A stretch of DNA of 64,000 nucleotides from Erpobdella octoculata (lineage: Eukaryota > Annelida > Clitellata > Hirudinida > Erpobdellidae), in assembly GCA_963978895.1 (NCBI GenBank), contig OZ022245.1:18570414-18634413 (forward strand). Reading direction: 5' to 3'. The notes beneath the pieces were generated by a model that made no database searches, was not told the DNA's origin, and saw only the letters and a list, made by a program, of their open reading frames with translations. Positions 33,437 through 43,993 of this stretch are shown in pieces. A program made the position numbers and the translations under genes. Numbering within the stretch: the first letter of the stretch is position 1; each line of letters starts with the position of its first letter.

Positions 33437-33965
33437 TCAATTTTTGCGCTTTCGCTGTGTTATATTAGAAGAGACAAGAATTTCCTCAAATACATTACAA
33501 TGAGATTCGTCAGGAGCAGCCTCAACAGCCAAAGTATTTGTGTCAGAGGACGAGTCAGAAGTATCATCATTTGTGTTATCCTCGTCGTTAGAAGGAATAC
33601 AGGGTAACCGATACATATTACTTTCTTTGACACCAAACAAGTGAAGAATCTGTGGAAATTTATCAAATTGTTTATTAATTGCAGATGTCATTGATAAGAT
33701 ATAGAGAGCCTCTTTAATTTTCAGCCGGAAAGAGTCGGATTCACTCGTTAAAATCGAAACACCTTCTTCAAGTTCTTTTCGTGTTAGCTTTTTCAAATGA
33801 ATACATTCATAATGATTAAGAATACTCCCAAACTGGAGATGCATCGTGAGTCTCCATGACAATGTAGTGGTAGTGTGACCAATGTATGTATCCACCTAAC
33901 AATGTGGAATTGAACATTTGAAATGGTACACCACGTGACTTTGCTGCAACAGGTCAGTGATACTT
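33437..33965 (-). pseudogene. PLE GIY-YIG endonuclease domain and tail
   Basis: Minus-strand reading VVYHFKCSIPHC, a stop, then DTYIGHTTTTLSWRLTMHL matches the Y-x-C...YIGHT...R...H pattern of PLE GIY-YIG nucleases. It continues with ILTSESDSFRLKIKEALYIL and an acidic Ser/Asp/Asn tail ending SNITQRKRKN. The stop between the two halves and an upstream frameshift disable it. A close relative of the tail sits inverted at 8254-8550. Confidence 0.85.
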
Positions 33966-34047
33966 GTTCTATCATTCTTGATGACCAAATTGAAAAGTTT
34001 CAAGTTTTTGTAATAAATATATAAACCCAATTTATTCCTGACGGGGT

Positions 34048-34266
34048 CTATAACAGAATTTTCCTTTTTATTATCTTCTTTATAATACTTTCGTCAATTC
34101 TGTAATTGGGATTCATTTGATTTTTGTAGAACACGGGGAACTCCTGGCGTACATCACGACCCTTGTCAGCGTCAGACCCAGCCGAACTCACAGATGTTTT
34201 CATTTTGGTTACAAAATTGTTAATAAAACCGTCAACAAAGCTATCAGAATAATTGTTGTTAACCAC
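34048..34266 (-). pseudogene. PLE linker between RT and nuclease
   Basis: Frame with DSFVDGFINNFVTK and FYKNQMNPNYRIDESIIKKI, the conserved connection between RT and GIY-YIG in PLEs (compare FYKSQMHANYKVKENIIKKI in family 2 at 48.1 kb). It is in a different frame from the RT, so one indel separates them. Confidence 0.75.
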
Positions 34267-34283
34267 TAACTGCTTGATTCTAA

Positions 34284-35132
34284 CTATTTTTTATGGAAAT
34301 CTGACCAGGTTTCGGAAAAACGATAAGCTCTGAGGAGATAACTATTAATAACACTTCTTTTATACCTTTCCGGACACTCGCTGTCACCATTTAGGCATAT
34401 TCCATTATTAGTTGGTTTGATGAAGACTTTGGTAGTAGGACCAGAATCAGTTATTGTGATGATGGTGTCGAGAAAATTTACTTGTTTTTTACTGTCATTT
34501 AGGTCGAAGGTAAATTTCAAAACTGAATTGCTCTCGAAAGTATTCTTTAAAGTAACGACTTCACGTTCAGACCTCACAAGAAGAAAGATATCATCCATAT
34601 ATCGCGCATAAACAATGGGGGTTTCTTCTATTTCAGCGAATGAAATCTTCTCTAAACGACCCATGTAAAAATTAGCAAAAGTTAGTCCCAATGTAGATCC
34701 CATTGCCACTCCATCAATCTGTAGAAATAAGCTCTGGTTTAAGTGTCTGAATGGAGAATCTGTAGTACCTACCAGCAGGAGCTCGTGAAGCAAATATTCT
34801 GGAATCTTTGGAGGTGGCAACGTATCACTATGATAGACGTAATTGCAAATGATAGATATTGTATCACGAACAGGGACGTTAGTGAAGAGACTCTCGACAT
34901 CCATTGTTGCAGCAATCCGATTTTGTCTGCAGCCATGAATAAGATCAACAAATTCCAGAGAGGATTTCAAACTGTAAGTATGAGGGCAGTAAGGTGTACT
35001 AATTTTGTTAACAAACTTTGCCAAGAGATAAGTAGGACTTGGACATTGCGAGATAATTGGACGAACAGGATTATCAAATTTATGCGTCTTTATCATTCCA
35101 TACAAATATCCAGTACCAAACTCACCTATCAC
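34284..35132 (-). pseudogene. PLE reverse transcriptase domain
   Basis: Open minus-strand frame with GYLYGMIKTHK, RPIISQCPSPTYLLAKFVN, motif A TMDVESLFTNVPV, motif B IDGVAMGSTLGLTFANFYM, catalytic YARYMDDIFLL and DSKKQVNFLDTIIT. The YMDD box and the GVAMGS motif are characteristic of PLE RTs. It starts close to (TA)n and lacks the N-terminal part. The frame shifts after WSDFHKK. Confidence 0.9.
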
Positions 35133-35144
35133 CTATTTCTCAAG

Positions 35145-35145
<1 letters not shown>

Positions 35146-35226
<81 letters not shown>
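35146..35226. repeat. (TA)n microsatellite
   Basis: TA tract lying between the truncated 5' side of the PLE and an LTR fragment. Confidence 0.97.
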
Positions 35227-35227
<1 letters not shown>

Positions 35228-35228
<1 letters not shown>

Positions 35229-35407
35229 CGCTGATTTTACGATCAGTTTCCCATTGATAGACGTTAAAGAATTTATAATAATTATTATAGGCATTATTAT
35301 TATATTATAAGGTATAAATAGGATTTATTAAGCTTCATTTATTATCATCCAATAAACTACAAAACCATTCTATTGAGCCCTGTATACGATTTGGTGATAT
35401 TGTAACA
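35228..35407 (+). mobile_element. LTR fragment (3' part)
   Basis: Contains TATAAATAGG near 35313, an AATAAA-type signal near 35350 and ends in TGTAACA at 35407 next to a primer-binding site. The 5' part is replaced by (TA)n. Confidence 0.6.
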
Positions 35408-35408
35408 T

Positions 35409-35426
35409 TGGTGTCAGAAGTGGGAT
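35409..35426 (+). promoter_or_regulatory. Retrotransposon primer-binding site
   Basis: TGGTGTCAGAAGTGGGAT directly after the LTR end; TGG plus 15 nt fits a tRNA 3'-end complement. The tRNA identity was not determined. Confidence 0.6.
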
Positions 35427-35432
35427 ACAAGA

Positions 35433-36022
35433 ATGGTTTTGAAAGCATTGGATGAGCTCTTGATACTCGAGTTGAGGCGTGAACTTAGAAAACAAGAGCT
35501 CAGTGATAAAGGAAAAAAGTCTAAACTCGTGGACCGCCTACGGACGTCATTGGAGGACAGTGGTTTGGCCCAGAAGAGTATGAGTTCGAAGCAGAAAATG
35601 AATTGATGAAGGCTCTGAACAAGATGGCGGAAAAAACAGAGCAGCACAGCAGGAAATTAGAAAATTTTTTGAACTCCTCAATGGTGACAAACAATTGCGA
35701 AAACAAAAAAAAGGTCATGATAATGAGCCATGCAAAGATGTTCAAGATGAACCATGCAAGGATGGTCATGGTGATGATCCTTACAAAAATGTTCAAGATG
35801 AACCATGCAAAGATGTTCAAGATGAACCATGCAAAGATGTTCATGATGATGAGCCTGTCAAAGACGGTCATGATGATGTGCCTGTCAAGACGGTCATGAT
35901 AATGAACCTTGCAAAGATGCTCAAGATGAACCATGCAAAGATGCTCAAGATGAACCATGCAAAGATGGTGATGACGAGCCTGGCAAAGATGGCGACAATG
36001 ATACAGTCGGTTTGGACGTTTA
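35433..36022 (+). pseudogene. Gag-like ORF start with SAP domain and 24-bp repeats
   Basis: ATG 35433 opens a SAP-type DNA/RNA-binding motif (LELRRELRKQELSDKGKKSK, then LVDRLRTSL). A frameshift near 35568 leads into EEYEFEAENELMKALNKM and a likely coiled coil (KTEQHSRKLENFL). From about 35.71 kb repeats of a DEPCKDVQ octapeptide (24-bp units) follow in a third frame and end at a stop near 36022. SAP motifs open several retroelement gag proteins. No protease or RT follows; the element is truncated at a minus-strand PLE fragment. Confidence 0.6.
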
Positions 36023-36215
36023 AACACGAATTGAAAGCACATAATTCAAATTCATCTGAAACACTCCTGTTTTTCCTTTTCTAATATTTTCTCAATTTTC
36101 AAAAACTGCAGTTCAGCTTTGTTCAACTCTGATTTAACAAGTTGTACACGTCGCTGTTTAAAATTAGCCGTAGATCTTCTAATATATTTTATTTACAGTA
36201 AATTGGCTCGATATT
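36010..36215 (-). pseudogene. PLE family 2 N-terminal remnant
   Basis: Reverse complement of about 46340-46510, covering FKQRRVQLVKSELNKAEL and IEKILEKEKQECFR. This copy keeps the N-terminal coding frame that is interrupted by a stop in the 46-kb element, so it helps to define the family 2 reading frame. Confidence 0.65.
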
Positions 36216-36355
36216 TTTAGATAAACATGCTCTATTGAAATACGCACGCCATTTGACCGAAACTAACTTTTTAGTAGTCTGTTTACACTTTTTAATATGT
36301 TTAAAACATCACTACAAAATGTAAAACTGTAATCTTTATTATATAAATATATATA

Positions 36356-36480
36356 CTAGCAGGGTACCCGGCGTTTCCCGGTGTTTTCAGAGATTTTTTT
36401 AATGTTTTTCTTTTTCTCCCGTTCCCTTCCCCGTTTGCTTTCCCGCTCCCGTTTGCACTTCCGTTTAAATGTGTTTCATC
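36356..36480 (-). mobile_element. Helitron 3' end fragment
   Basis: Minus-strand terminus CTAG 36356-36359 with a GC hairpin variant (CCGGGAAACGCCGGG). Only about 120 bp are left before unrelated AT-rich sequence. Confidence 0.6.
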
Positions 36481-36489
36481 CGTCAATAG

Positions 36490-37004
36490 CCGTATTAATT
36501 TGTTAAGTGAAAGTCGATTCAGCTTAGCTCCTATTAAATGTCTCTGTCTTAACAAATTATTAGTTCTGATTTTTAACTCAACGATTTCAACTTTTATAAT
36601 ATTTAATTCATTGTTTTAACATAGGATTTTGAAATGGCTTTAAGCTGGAAATGGCCAGTTAATCTTGATTGTTTTATTATTTATCTATTTTTAATTAATA
36701 ATTTCTTTGATTATAATTCTCGTCATTTCAAATGGATGAACAGGGTTTTGAAAGAACATTTTTACTAGTGGGTAATAATGTTAATAGTAATAATAACATG
36801 ACTGTGAAGTCAAGGCATTTTACGAATTATAAGTAAGTTTTATTCTAATTTACTCAAACTAACTTTGAACTATCTAAATCAACAATTCATATTATTTGCG
36901 ACACTTATATTAATATATTTATTAATATCAACAACATAACATTGAAAATGTGGAATTGAGTGGGATTTACTTCTAGCATAGCGCCACGCCCTTAAGTATG
37001 TGTA
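36490..37004. other. No gene seen
   Basis: AT-rich sequence without coding frames, up to the left target duplication of a hAT element. Confidence 0.4.
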
Positions 37005-37012
37005 CCGCTCAG

Positions 37013-37846
37013 CAGTGATATTTCAGTTACAACTTTTCAGTTACAGTTAAAGTTACAACATTTTTCAGTTTCAGTTAAAGTTATTTTTCCACAAACATTT
37101 TTCAGTTACTATTACACTTATTTATTTTTAAGTTAAAGTTACAGTTAACTGTAGATTCTATACACAGCAAAAAAAAATTTTTTTATTTATTTATTTACAA
37201 AATGGTAAAACTTCGAGTTCATTTTAAATAAAACACGAGTTTCTAGATTCTTGGAGAGCCTGTTTCTTTTTCCTGCAGCCATATCACTGCAAACTAAAAG
37301 ATGCGCTCCACATATGCTTCTGAAGCAGGTGCAGAGATAAGGTCTTTAGCGAAGGCCGCTATTAAAGGCTGTCCCTGTCCAGAAACTTAATCCAGTTTGA
37401 TTAGCAGCTAATCTTTTTGAAGCCCCAAGATAAGCATTAAGTTTTTCCTCAACAGAACTTCCGTGCTTAGATTACTTGCTCGGAGAACTGGAAGCTTCAA
37501 TTTCTTGGGCAAGCCTCTTAAATCTTTTTAAAGGAGGTTTGCACAATTCATCAGAAGACGATTGCAACAGCACTATCAATAATAACAAAAGGCCGCGAAT
37601 AACTAAACAGCACCATATATACTTTTTGTTAGGTAACACCAAAGAACTCGATTTTTATCTTTAGATAAAAAAATAAATCTAATAATTAATTTATTTAGAA
37701 AAAATTACATTAAAAATATTAAAAACCTATTACAGTTAGAGTTATTCGCCGTATTTCAGTTACTATTACTATTATACTTAACTGACCATTATTTTTCTAT
37801 TATTTTCCGATTTCAGTTAGTGTTACAGTTAACTTGGATATCACTG
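37013..37846 (-). mobile_element. Non-autonomous hAT element with 8-bp target duplication
   Basis: The ends CAGTGATAT (37013) and ATATCACTG (37846) form inverted termini, flanked by identical CCGCTCAG (37005-37012 and 37847-37854), the 8-bp duplication made by hAT transposases. Inside, the minus strand (about 37600-37190) holds a broken transposase C-terminus (KPPLKRFKRLAQEIEASSS, then DMAAGKRNRLSKNLETRVLF), matching the hAT dimerisation region. It is an internally deleted derivative that needs a partner transposase. Confidence 0.9.
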
Positions 37847-37911
37847 CCGCTCAGCGTATACAAAACCTGTACGACGTGCTCTACGCGCTTGCTAGCTTAA
37901 ATACTCTTTTG

Positions 37912-38297
<386 letters not shown>

Positions 38298-38354
38298 GGA
38301 AACATAGCGTTGATATGTTTTTACGAGCCACATATATCAGAAACTTGGATGGCT

Positions 38355-38709
38355 TACAATCCACCACGAAATAACGCAACTTAAGACTCGAACCCACGAC
38401 TGTCGGATCGGCAACACCGCCTCGCATCATGCCAACTACCTTACCATCTGCGCCACTTCCACCGCCAAAAAAACAGTGGTTGTTAAGCGCTTTTGTTGGG
38501 GTATGTTGAACACAACACTCGATTATGAATGGGTATCGAGCATTGATTCGTACCCATTCATAGTCGAGTGTTGTGTTCAACATACCCCAACAAAAGCGCT
38601 TAACAACCACTGTTTTTTGGCGGTGGAAGTGGCGCAGATGGTAAGGTAGTTGGCATGATGCGAGGTGGTGTTGCCGATCCGACAGTCGTGGGTTCGAGTC
38701 TGAAGTTGA

Positions 38710-38712
<3 letters not shown>
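38355..38712. repeat. Fold-back pair of tRNA-like SINEs
   Basis: The SINE unit seen at 15540 occurs here twice in opposite orientation: arms about 38375-38536 and 38550-38712 are nearly perfect reverse complements of about 163 bp, separated by about 13 bp. Each arm has its own A- and B-box-like sequences. The transcript could form a long hairpin. Confidence 0.85.

Positions 38713-38748
<36 letters not shown>
38711..38748. repeat. (TA)n microsatellite
   Basis: Short TA tract between the fold-back SINE and the Helitron 3' end. Confidence 0.95.
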
Positions 38749-38750
<2 letters not shown>

Positions 38751-38941
38751 TGGCGGACCCAGGGAACTTTGTTTCACCTTGAAGAGTGTATTTTTTAAGC
38801 ATTAAAAAACAATAATAACAAATATCCTATATATAAATTTAAAAGAAAACAAAAATAAAAAAACGTTCACTTCAATAGTTTATTAGAAAAACATTTGTTG
38901 AACTCGGGTCGATTCTCTTTAATCCAGCACTTTATGATACA

Positions 38942-41629
38942 CTATGTTTTTTGTTTTATTATCGGGCGAAAAACAAATAAATCTGATGGTCTGCCGACAC
39001 GTGAACACGCCACATACAATTGACCATGAGTAAAACATGCATTATCCAAGTTCAGACCACAAACACTCAAAGATTGGCCTTGTGATTTGTTAATCGTCAT
39101 AGCAAATGCTAGGCGAATCGGAAATTGAATTCTTTTAAACTCAAAGGGCAAATCGGTTGGGATCATATGAATCCTCGGAATGAGTATTTTCTCGCCTTTG
39201 AATTTTCCTTTGAGGATCGTCGCGTGAAGCACATTAACAATTAGTTTCTTTAAAACGAAACGCGTTACATTGCATAGTTTTGGTTGATTTAGATTTCTAA
39301 GCATAATAACTACTGATCCAACCTTCAGTTGTAAATTGTGCGGTGGTAAGCCAGGAACATCCAATGAGTTCAAAAATTCAGTTGGATAGTTAGTGGCTTC
39401 ATCTTCATTTGTTACACAGTCAATAGATTTGAATGAATGCAGAGTACCAACAACCTCAAATAGAAGCATTCATCGTTTTTTGGGTGAACTGTATAAATAA
39501 GACCAAGAGCATCAGTAGAATACACACCCGGATGTCCAAGAACCGCACTGCCTTGCTTCCGACGTTGAAATTTCTTTGATGAAGCGTTCCAAGTGTAATA
39601 AAGTGGCATCTCCGAGTAAAGCAACGTTTGTGCAAATGGATCGCTTTGGCAAATCGCAAAGAACTCGTTGATGTTGTTGCTGGAGGTGTTTCAGCACGTT
39701 GAATAATATTCGACGCGTTAAAATAAACTCGTTGACCATTCTCCAGATGCACAGCCAAATTAACAACAGTGGGATGACGTTCGTGAATAGAGAATGAGAA
39801 TATACGCCCAATTGCCTCATTGCAGTTCACATATCTACCAATTTGATAGCGTCTAATCTCGTCGTTATCTGAGCTTTAAATGCCAAAAACTGCCATATCG
39901 CTGCCTATCGTTACATATTTGCAGATGTACTTAATTGACTTTACAGAATTGCAATACTCAACATTGCAATGTGTCTTGAATGTTTTGGAAAGAAGTAGCA
40001 AATATGGAACAATCCAACTGTTGTCAACCACGAAAATCGTTTCCTTTCACTTTCTTTGTGACAGTTCGACCGTTATAATCGGGTGATCGACGTCGATATA
40101 ATGGATAGCCATCAGTGGCAGTGATGGTCTCTGTCGTAAATTTTCGTGGATAACGTTTGGAACACTTGCAGTCGACCATGCACGGTGATTGGGGTTTGAT
40201 GGCGCCACACGGTCCATGAATCATATTCATAACTACAACATCATGTAGGTCTGGATCGATTTCGGGATCAGCAATCTCGGCATTTATGATATCATCTATT
40301 TGGTCAGGTCTAATTTTTTCAACTAACCAAATGAGAATGTGTGCATGAGGCAAGCCTCGTTTTTGCTATTCGATTGAATATATACAGCATCGAGTATCAC
40401 CAAAAACGTGTTGCTTTACAATGTAGTTCATCAGCGACCGAATTTTTTGTTTGAAGAAACGTGCGGTGATGTCTTGCCGATCACTTGATGTTTGTCCGGG
40501 AAGCAGCATTTGAACAATTTCAATCCACTTTGGATTACAGATGAAGGTTATGACGAACACATGTCATTGCATTTGAACAATTTCAATCCACTTTGGATTA
40601 CAAGTGAAGGTAATGACGAACATATGTCATTGCATCCTGCGCATATTCATGCATATGACGCGGACTACCTATGTAACTAGCCGGTAGAATAGTTAATCGA
40701 CCAATGTTAGCTGCTTCTCCTTCGGTGCTGATTGCGTCGCGTAAATGGATATACTCATCTGAACACAGTTTGGCTTGATTCAGTCGAATGAAAGTTAGGC
40801 GTTCCATTTCAATTTTGACATACATGTCGACGCAATATTGCTGAAACAACTGACGAAATCGAAGCAAATGGTAGTCAACGTTTTGACGAATCATCAAACG
40901 ATATGCATAAAAATTCATTGAGCTAACTTTCTTGCTAGTTTCGTCACCTGAAATAAAAATATTAAAATTAGTATTCCGAAGTGTGAGCCCATTTATAATC
41001 AACTGAGTGATTGAAAATTAAAAAAAAACAAACGGTGTACAAATTATATCATGTTGAAATATAAATTGATATTGATACAATGGATTTATCATCTTGATAT
41101 TGAAGTGATATCCATCCTCTCCTTGCCAAAACATCAGTGGATATTGCAAAGTGTCATAAGAACGGTGCGTTTCACATATTTGTTGTATTTGCCCAGTATC
41201 ACGACGTGCAAGCGCAATATCACGTCTTTCCAAGTTTTCACCAACGATCAGTATTGCTACTTCATCTATTGTTGGAGCGTTAAATGTGCCTTCGTGTGTT
41301 CCAGTTGGTCGTTTATCTGCTCTGATCACGACTTTGTAGTCATCATTTGGCATGCGCTCTAACGCAGTCATGAACAGCCTGACCAATGCATGATGTTCAT
41401 GAAGTAGATGCTGAAGATCATGAAGAGTTGCTCTTTTCACTGCTGTGTTGATCTCTTGACGCCGATCAAGTTGTTCCTCCATATTGCCCATGAAGTATAT
41501 TTGTAAAAATTTATAACGCGCATCTCCAAGAGGTAACAATGATCCAATTCGATGGTGAATCTGACCTTGAGTCTGTGAATTTGAAAACAAAGTAAGTATT
41601 TCTGACTTGTAATTGATTAGAACTTTCAT
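38942..41629 (-). pseudogene. Helitron Rep-helicase, frameshifted and internally deleted
   Basis: Reading order on the minus strand: N-terminal region (QIHHRIGSLLPLGDARYKFL, YPLMFWQGEDGYH), then RQNVDYHLLRFRQLFQQYCVD and QDAMTYVR; Rep domain with the HUH motif MPHAHILIWL and downstream catalytic tyrosines in SIKYICKYVTIGSDMAVF; linker NCNEAIGRIFSFSIHERHPT; helicase C-terminus with VGSVVIMLRNLN, FAMTINKSQGQSL and HGQLYVACSRVGRPSDL. The helicase Walker A and B region is missing at a deletion junction near 39460. Several frameshifts add to the damage. HUH and helicase together catalyse rolling-circle transposition. Confidence 0.88.
40508..40631. repeat. 62-bp tandem duplication inside the Helitron gene
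   Basis: A CATTTGAACAATTTCAATCC segment repeats with a 62-bp period (40508 and 40570). As 62 is not a multiple of 3 it also shifts the Rep-helicase frame. Confidence 0.8.
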
Positions 41630-41639
41630 TAAATGATTT

Positions 41640-42029
41640 ACAAAAATATAACAAAAATTTTCCGAAGTATTATTGAAGCTAAATTTAACTAACTTTTTAA
41701 AGAAAATGAACGTTTATTAATAATGTTTTTGTTAAAAGTAATAACACTTTAAAACTCGCAAAGTAATTCCAACGAACGAAAATATAATATTGACAGAACA
41801 GCATTGACACTTTGGTAATGCCAAATGGAAAACGGAATATGCGAAACTAAAAATCATATATCTATGCTAAAAATATCTTTTATATTTTTATGGCCCATAA
41901 ACAATTATTTTATTTTATATTTTAATTGAAAAAGATATTTACTTAATTTTTTCTGTGAGATTTTCAATTGTAAACAATGAAATAGTCAGAAAATTTAATA
42001 ACATGCGCTCTACCCCATTTCTCGATAAC
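41640..42029. other. Helitron 5' leader, non-coding
   Basis: AT-rich sequence between the coding part of the Helitron and the nested hAT element; no ORF. Confidence 0.5.
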
Positions 42030-42037
42030 CCAAACTC

Positions 42038-43385
42038 TAGGGATGTCACGGGTACCCGAACCCGAACCCGAGTTCGGTACTACCCGGTCTTTTTCTGATA
42101 CCCGAACCCGAACTCGAACCCGAAAGTGTGAAAATTTGGTACCCGAACCCGAACCCGAAAATGTGAAAACTTGATACCCGAACCCGAACCCGAACCCGAA
42201 AATGAGAAAACTTGATACCCGAACTCGAACCCGAAAATGTGAAAACTTGATACCCGAACCCGAACTCGAACCCGAAAATTTATAAGCCTAATACCCGAAC
42301 TCGGAGTTGTGAACAAATAAATCTTTATAAAAGCTGTGTCTTAGAGATTAATAAATTACAAGTTTTGTTGACGTAACATATTATACTAATCGCGAGCGTA
42401 GAAGTTTTGTATTATCACCTTTGCGTAACAAATAACACAAATACGTCATTTTATTAGTGAACTAAACCACTAATCCGTTTGATTATAATCAGGCCGGACC
42501 GAGCCGCGAACGAACTAAAATAATTAAGCCTCCTTCGGTCGAAGAAATCGCGGATAGGCATGACTCTAAACTTTTTACTTCAGTTATATAACCTTATATT
42601 TATTCATTCATATACTCAAAGTTTTTCTGATATAACAAAGACCCTTTGTTATAAAGATAATCTTGCATAATCCTAAACTTTAACTGGCAAAGTCTATAAA
42701 TGATCTATGCGCCACAGTTATTTTATTGGCAAATGTGTAAGCTAGGACACTAATCCGCCTGATTGCCCGACCGGACCGAGCCGCGAAAAAATTAAAAAAT
42801 CACAATAATTTAAGAGCTAACGTATTATGCTAATCGCAAGCTCTGCAAGTTTTGTATTATCACCTTTGCGTAACAAATAACACAAATAGGTCATTTTATT
42901 GGTGAGTGTGTAAACTAGACCACTAATCCGCCTTATTATCTGGCCGGACCGAGCCACGAACGAACTAAAATAATTAAGCCTCCTTCGGCCAAAGAAATCA
43001 CATTATTTGGAAAGCTAAAAAAATAACTTGTTAGAGTTTATTTAATACGTGTAATGTCCAATGGATGAATTGATCGCTCTCGTTTGTATATGTATATACA
43101 CTAGGTAAATTTAAAATCAATCCAGGAATTTGAAATCATAAACCAGTACCCGAACCCGAACCCGGTTTTTGGAAAACTACAAACCCGAACCCAAACCCGA
43201 AAACCTGAGTTTCACAAACCCGAACTCGAACCCGAAAACTCGAGTTTTACAAACCCGAACCCGAACCCGAACCCGAAAACTCTAGTTTCACAAACCCGAA
43301 CCCGAACTCGAACCCGAAAACTCTAGTTTCACAAACTCGAACCCGAACCCGAAAACTCCAAAACGTACTACCCGTGACATCCCTA
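42038..43385. mobile_element. Non-autonomous hAT element with CCCGAA arrays
   Basis: The 17-bp inverted ends TAGGGATGTCACGGGTA (42038) and TACCCGTGACATCCCTA (43385) are flanked by perfect CCAAACTC duplications (42030-42037 and 43386-43393). Next to each end is a cluster of CCCGAA hexamers (42055-42300 and 43145-43365) in the same orientation. The interior has about 190-bp direct repeats (about 42.37-42.56 and 42.82-43.01 kb) and no ORF. It entered the Helitron after the lat ter inserted. Confidence 0.93.
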
Positions 43386-43614
43386 CCAAACTCCAATTTA
43401 TTTTTTGTAAGACCAAATAGAGGGTGCTCTACAACTTTGTCATTTGAAGTTTTTTTTCTAGGACGCTACCGGGGTACATACTGCGGTCTCCATGGGCCAC
43501 ACCATAGTTCAATGTCAAATTGTTTTAGTTATTCTGTTGATAGGAGCTGAGAGAAGTCCAATAAATCAAAAATCTCTAAAATCGGTTGAGCCGTTCTTGA
43601 GTTATATATATAGA

Positions 43615-43809
43615 TTAATAATTAGGGGTTAGTTTTTCGTCGAAACAGGCTCGGTTAAATTTTATAGACCAAGTTTTGTTGCAAACTTTTTCTATTATAG
43701 GAGATAGCTCACGTAATTTAATTCGCCCACGCAGTTGTTCAAAGAACGCCCGATTATACAAATCTTTATTACTTTTTAACTTGCAAGTTTCGGCTATTTT
43801 TTCATCCAT
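43615..43809 (-). CDS. Small PLE-module ORF, family 4, complete
   Basis: 64 residues starting MDEKIAETCKLKSNKDL and including IIEKVCNKTWSIKFNRACFD. The ATG is inside the ribozyme. Unlike most copies it has a genuine stop codon and no (TA)n extension. The K-x-W-x(3)-F-x(2)-A-C core matches the other families. Function unknown. It could be a free short protein or the N-terminal part of a PLE protein cut off by module transposition. Confidence 0.55.
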   Translation of the reverse strand: MDEKIAETCKLKSNKDLYNRAFFEQLRGRIKLRELSPIIEKVCNKTWSIKFNRACFDEKLTPNY

Positions 43810-43821
43810 CTTCAGAAAAAG
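43772..43821 (-). ncRNA. Type I hammerhead ribozyme
   Basis: Minus strand: stem I CTTTTT (43816-43821) pairs perfectly with AAAAAG (43772-43777); core CTGAAGA 43809-43815; stem II GGAT/AGCC with one mismatch; GAAAC; stem III ACTT/AAGT around GC; cleavage after a GUU triplet. All invariant core bases are present. The GUU cleavage triplet is permitted but usually slower than GUC. Confidence 0.82.
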
Positions 43822-43993
43822 CAAAAGGCCTGGCAAAAAGCAATTCTTCAGAGATGGTTTCCGTTTGAACAATGTCATGGTTGCGCGAGATGTGACTAAG
43901 ATTGAGTGTCTGTCGTTTGACAATTAATAGATTTTGCTTTTCGACCGTTTTTTTTTAAATGTCTAACAGTTTTATTATAAAATTTACTTTCTT

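Larger units (their letters stand above)
33100..35145 (-). mobile_element. Penelope-like element, family 1, 5' truncated
   Basis: Minus-strand order: (TA)n at the truncated 5' side, RT, linker, GIY-YIG nuclease, polyprotein tail, 3' UTR, hammerhead and the start of the small ORF. This matches PLE architecture, with RT plus C-terminal GIY-YIG and a ribozyme in the terminal repeat. Frameshifts near 34.27 and 33.97 kb and an in-frame stop inactivate it. Confidence 0.88.
38750..43614 (-). mobile_element. Autonomous-type Helitron, inactivated, with nested hAT
   Basis: The minus-strand 5' end TCTATATATATAACTC is at 43614 after an A; the 3' end at 38750 is before a T and has a GGTGAAACAAAGTTCCC hairpin-like segment but finishes CCAG instead of CTAG. 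Inside are Rep and helicase coding sequence (41629-38942) and a hAT insertion (42038-43385). Without the insertion it is about 3.5 kb, short for an autonomous Helitron because helicase sequence is deleted. Confidence 0.75.
43615..43830 (-). mobile_element. PLE terminal module, family 4
   Basis: Minus-strand hammerhead plus small ORF. The ORF runs from ATG 43809 to TAA 43615-43617 (64 codons) and has a proper stop right after DEKLTPNY, showing where the module ORF naturally ends. It abuts the 5' end of the minus-strand Helitron. A second copy lies at 55.1-55.3 kb. Confidence 0.75.
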
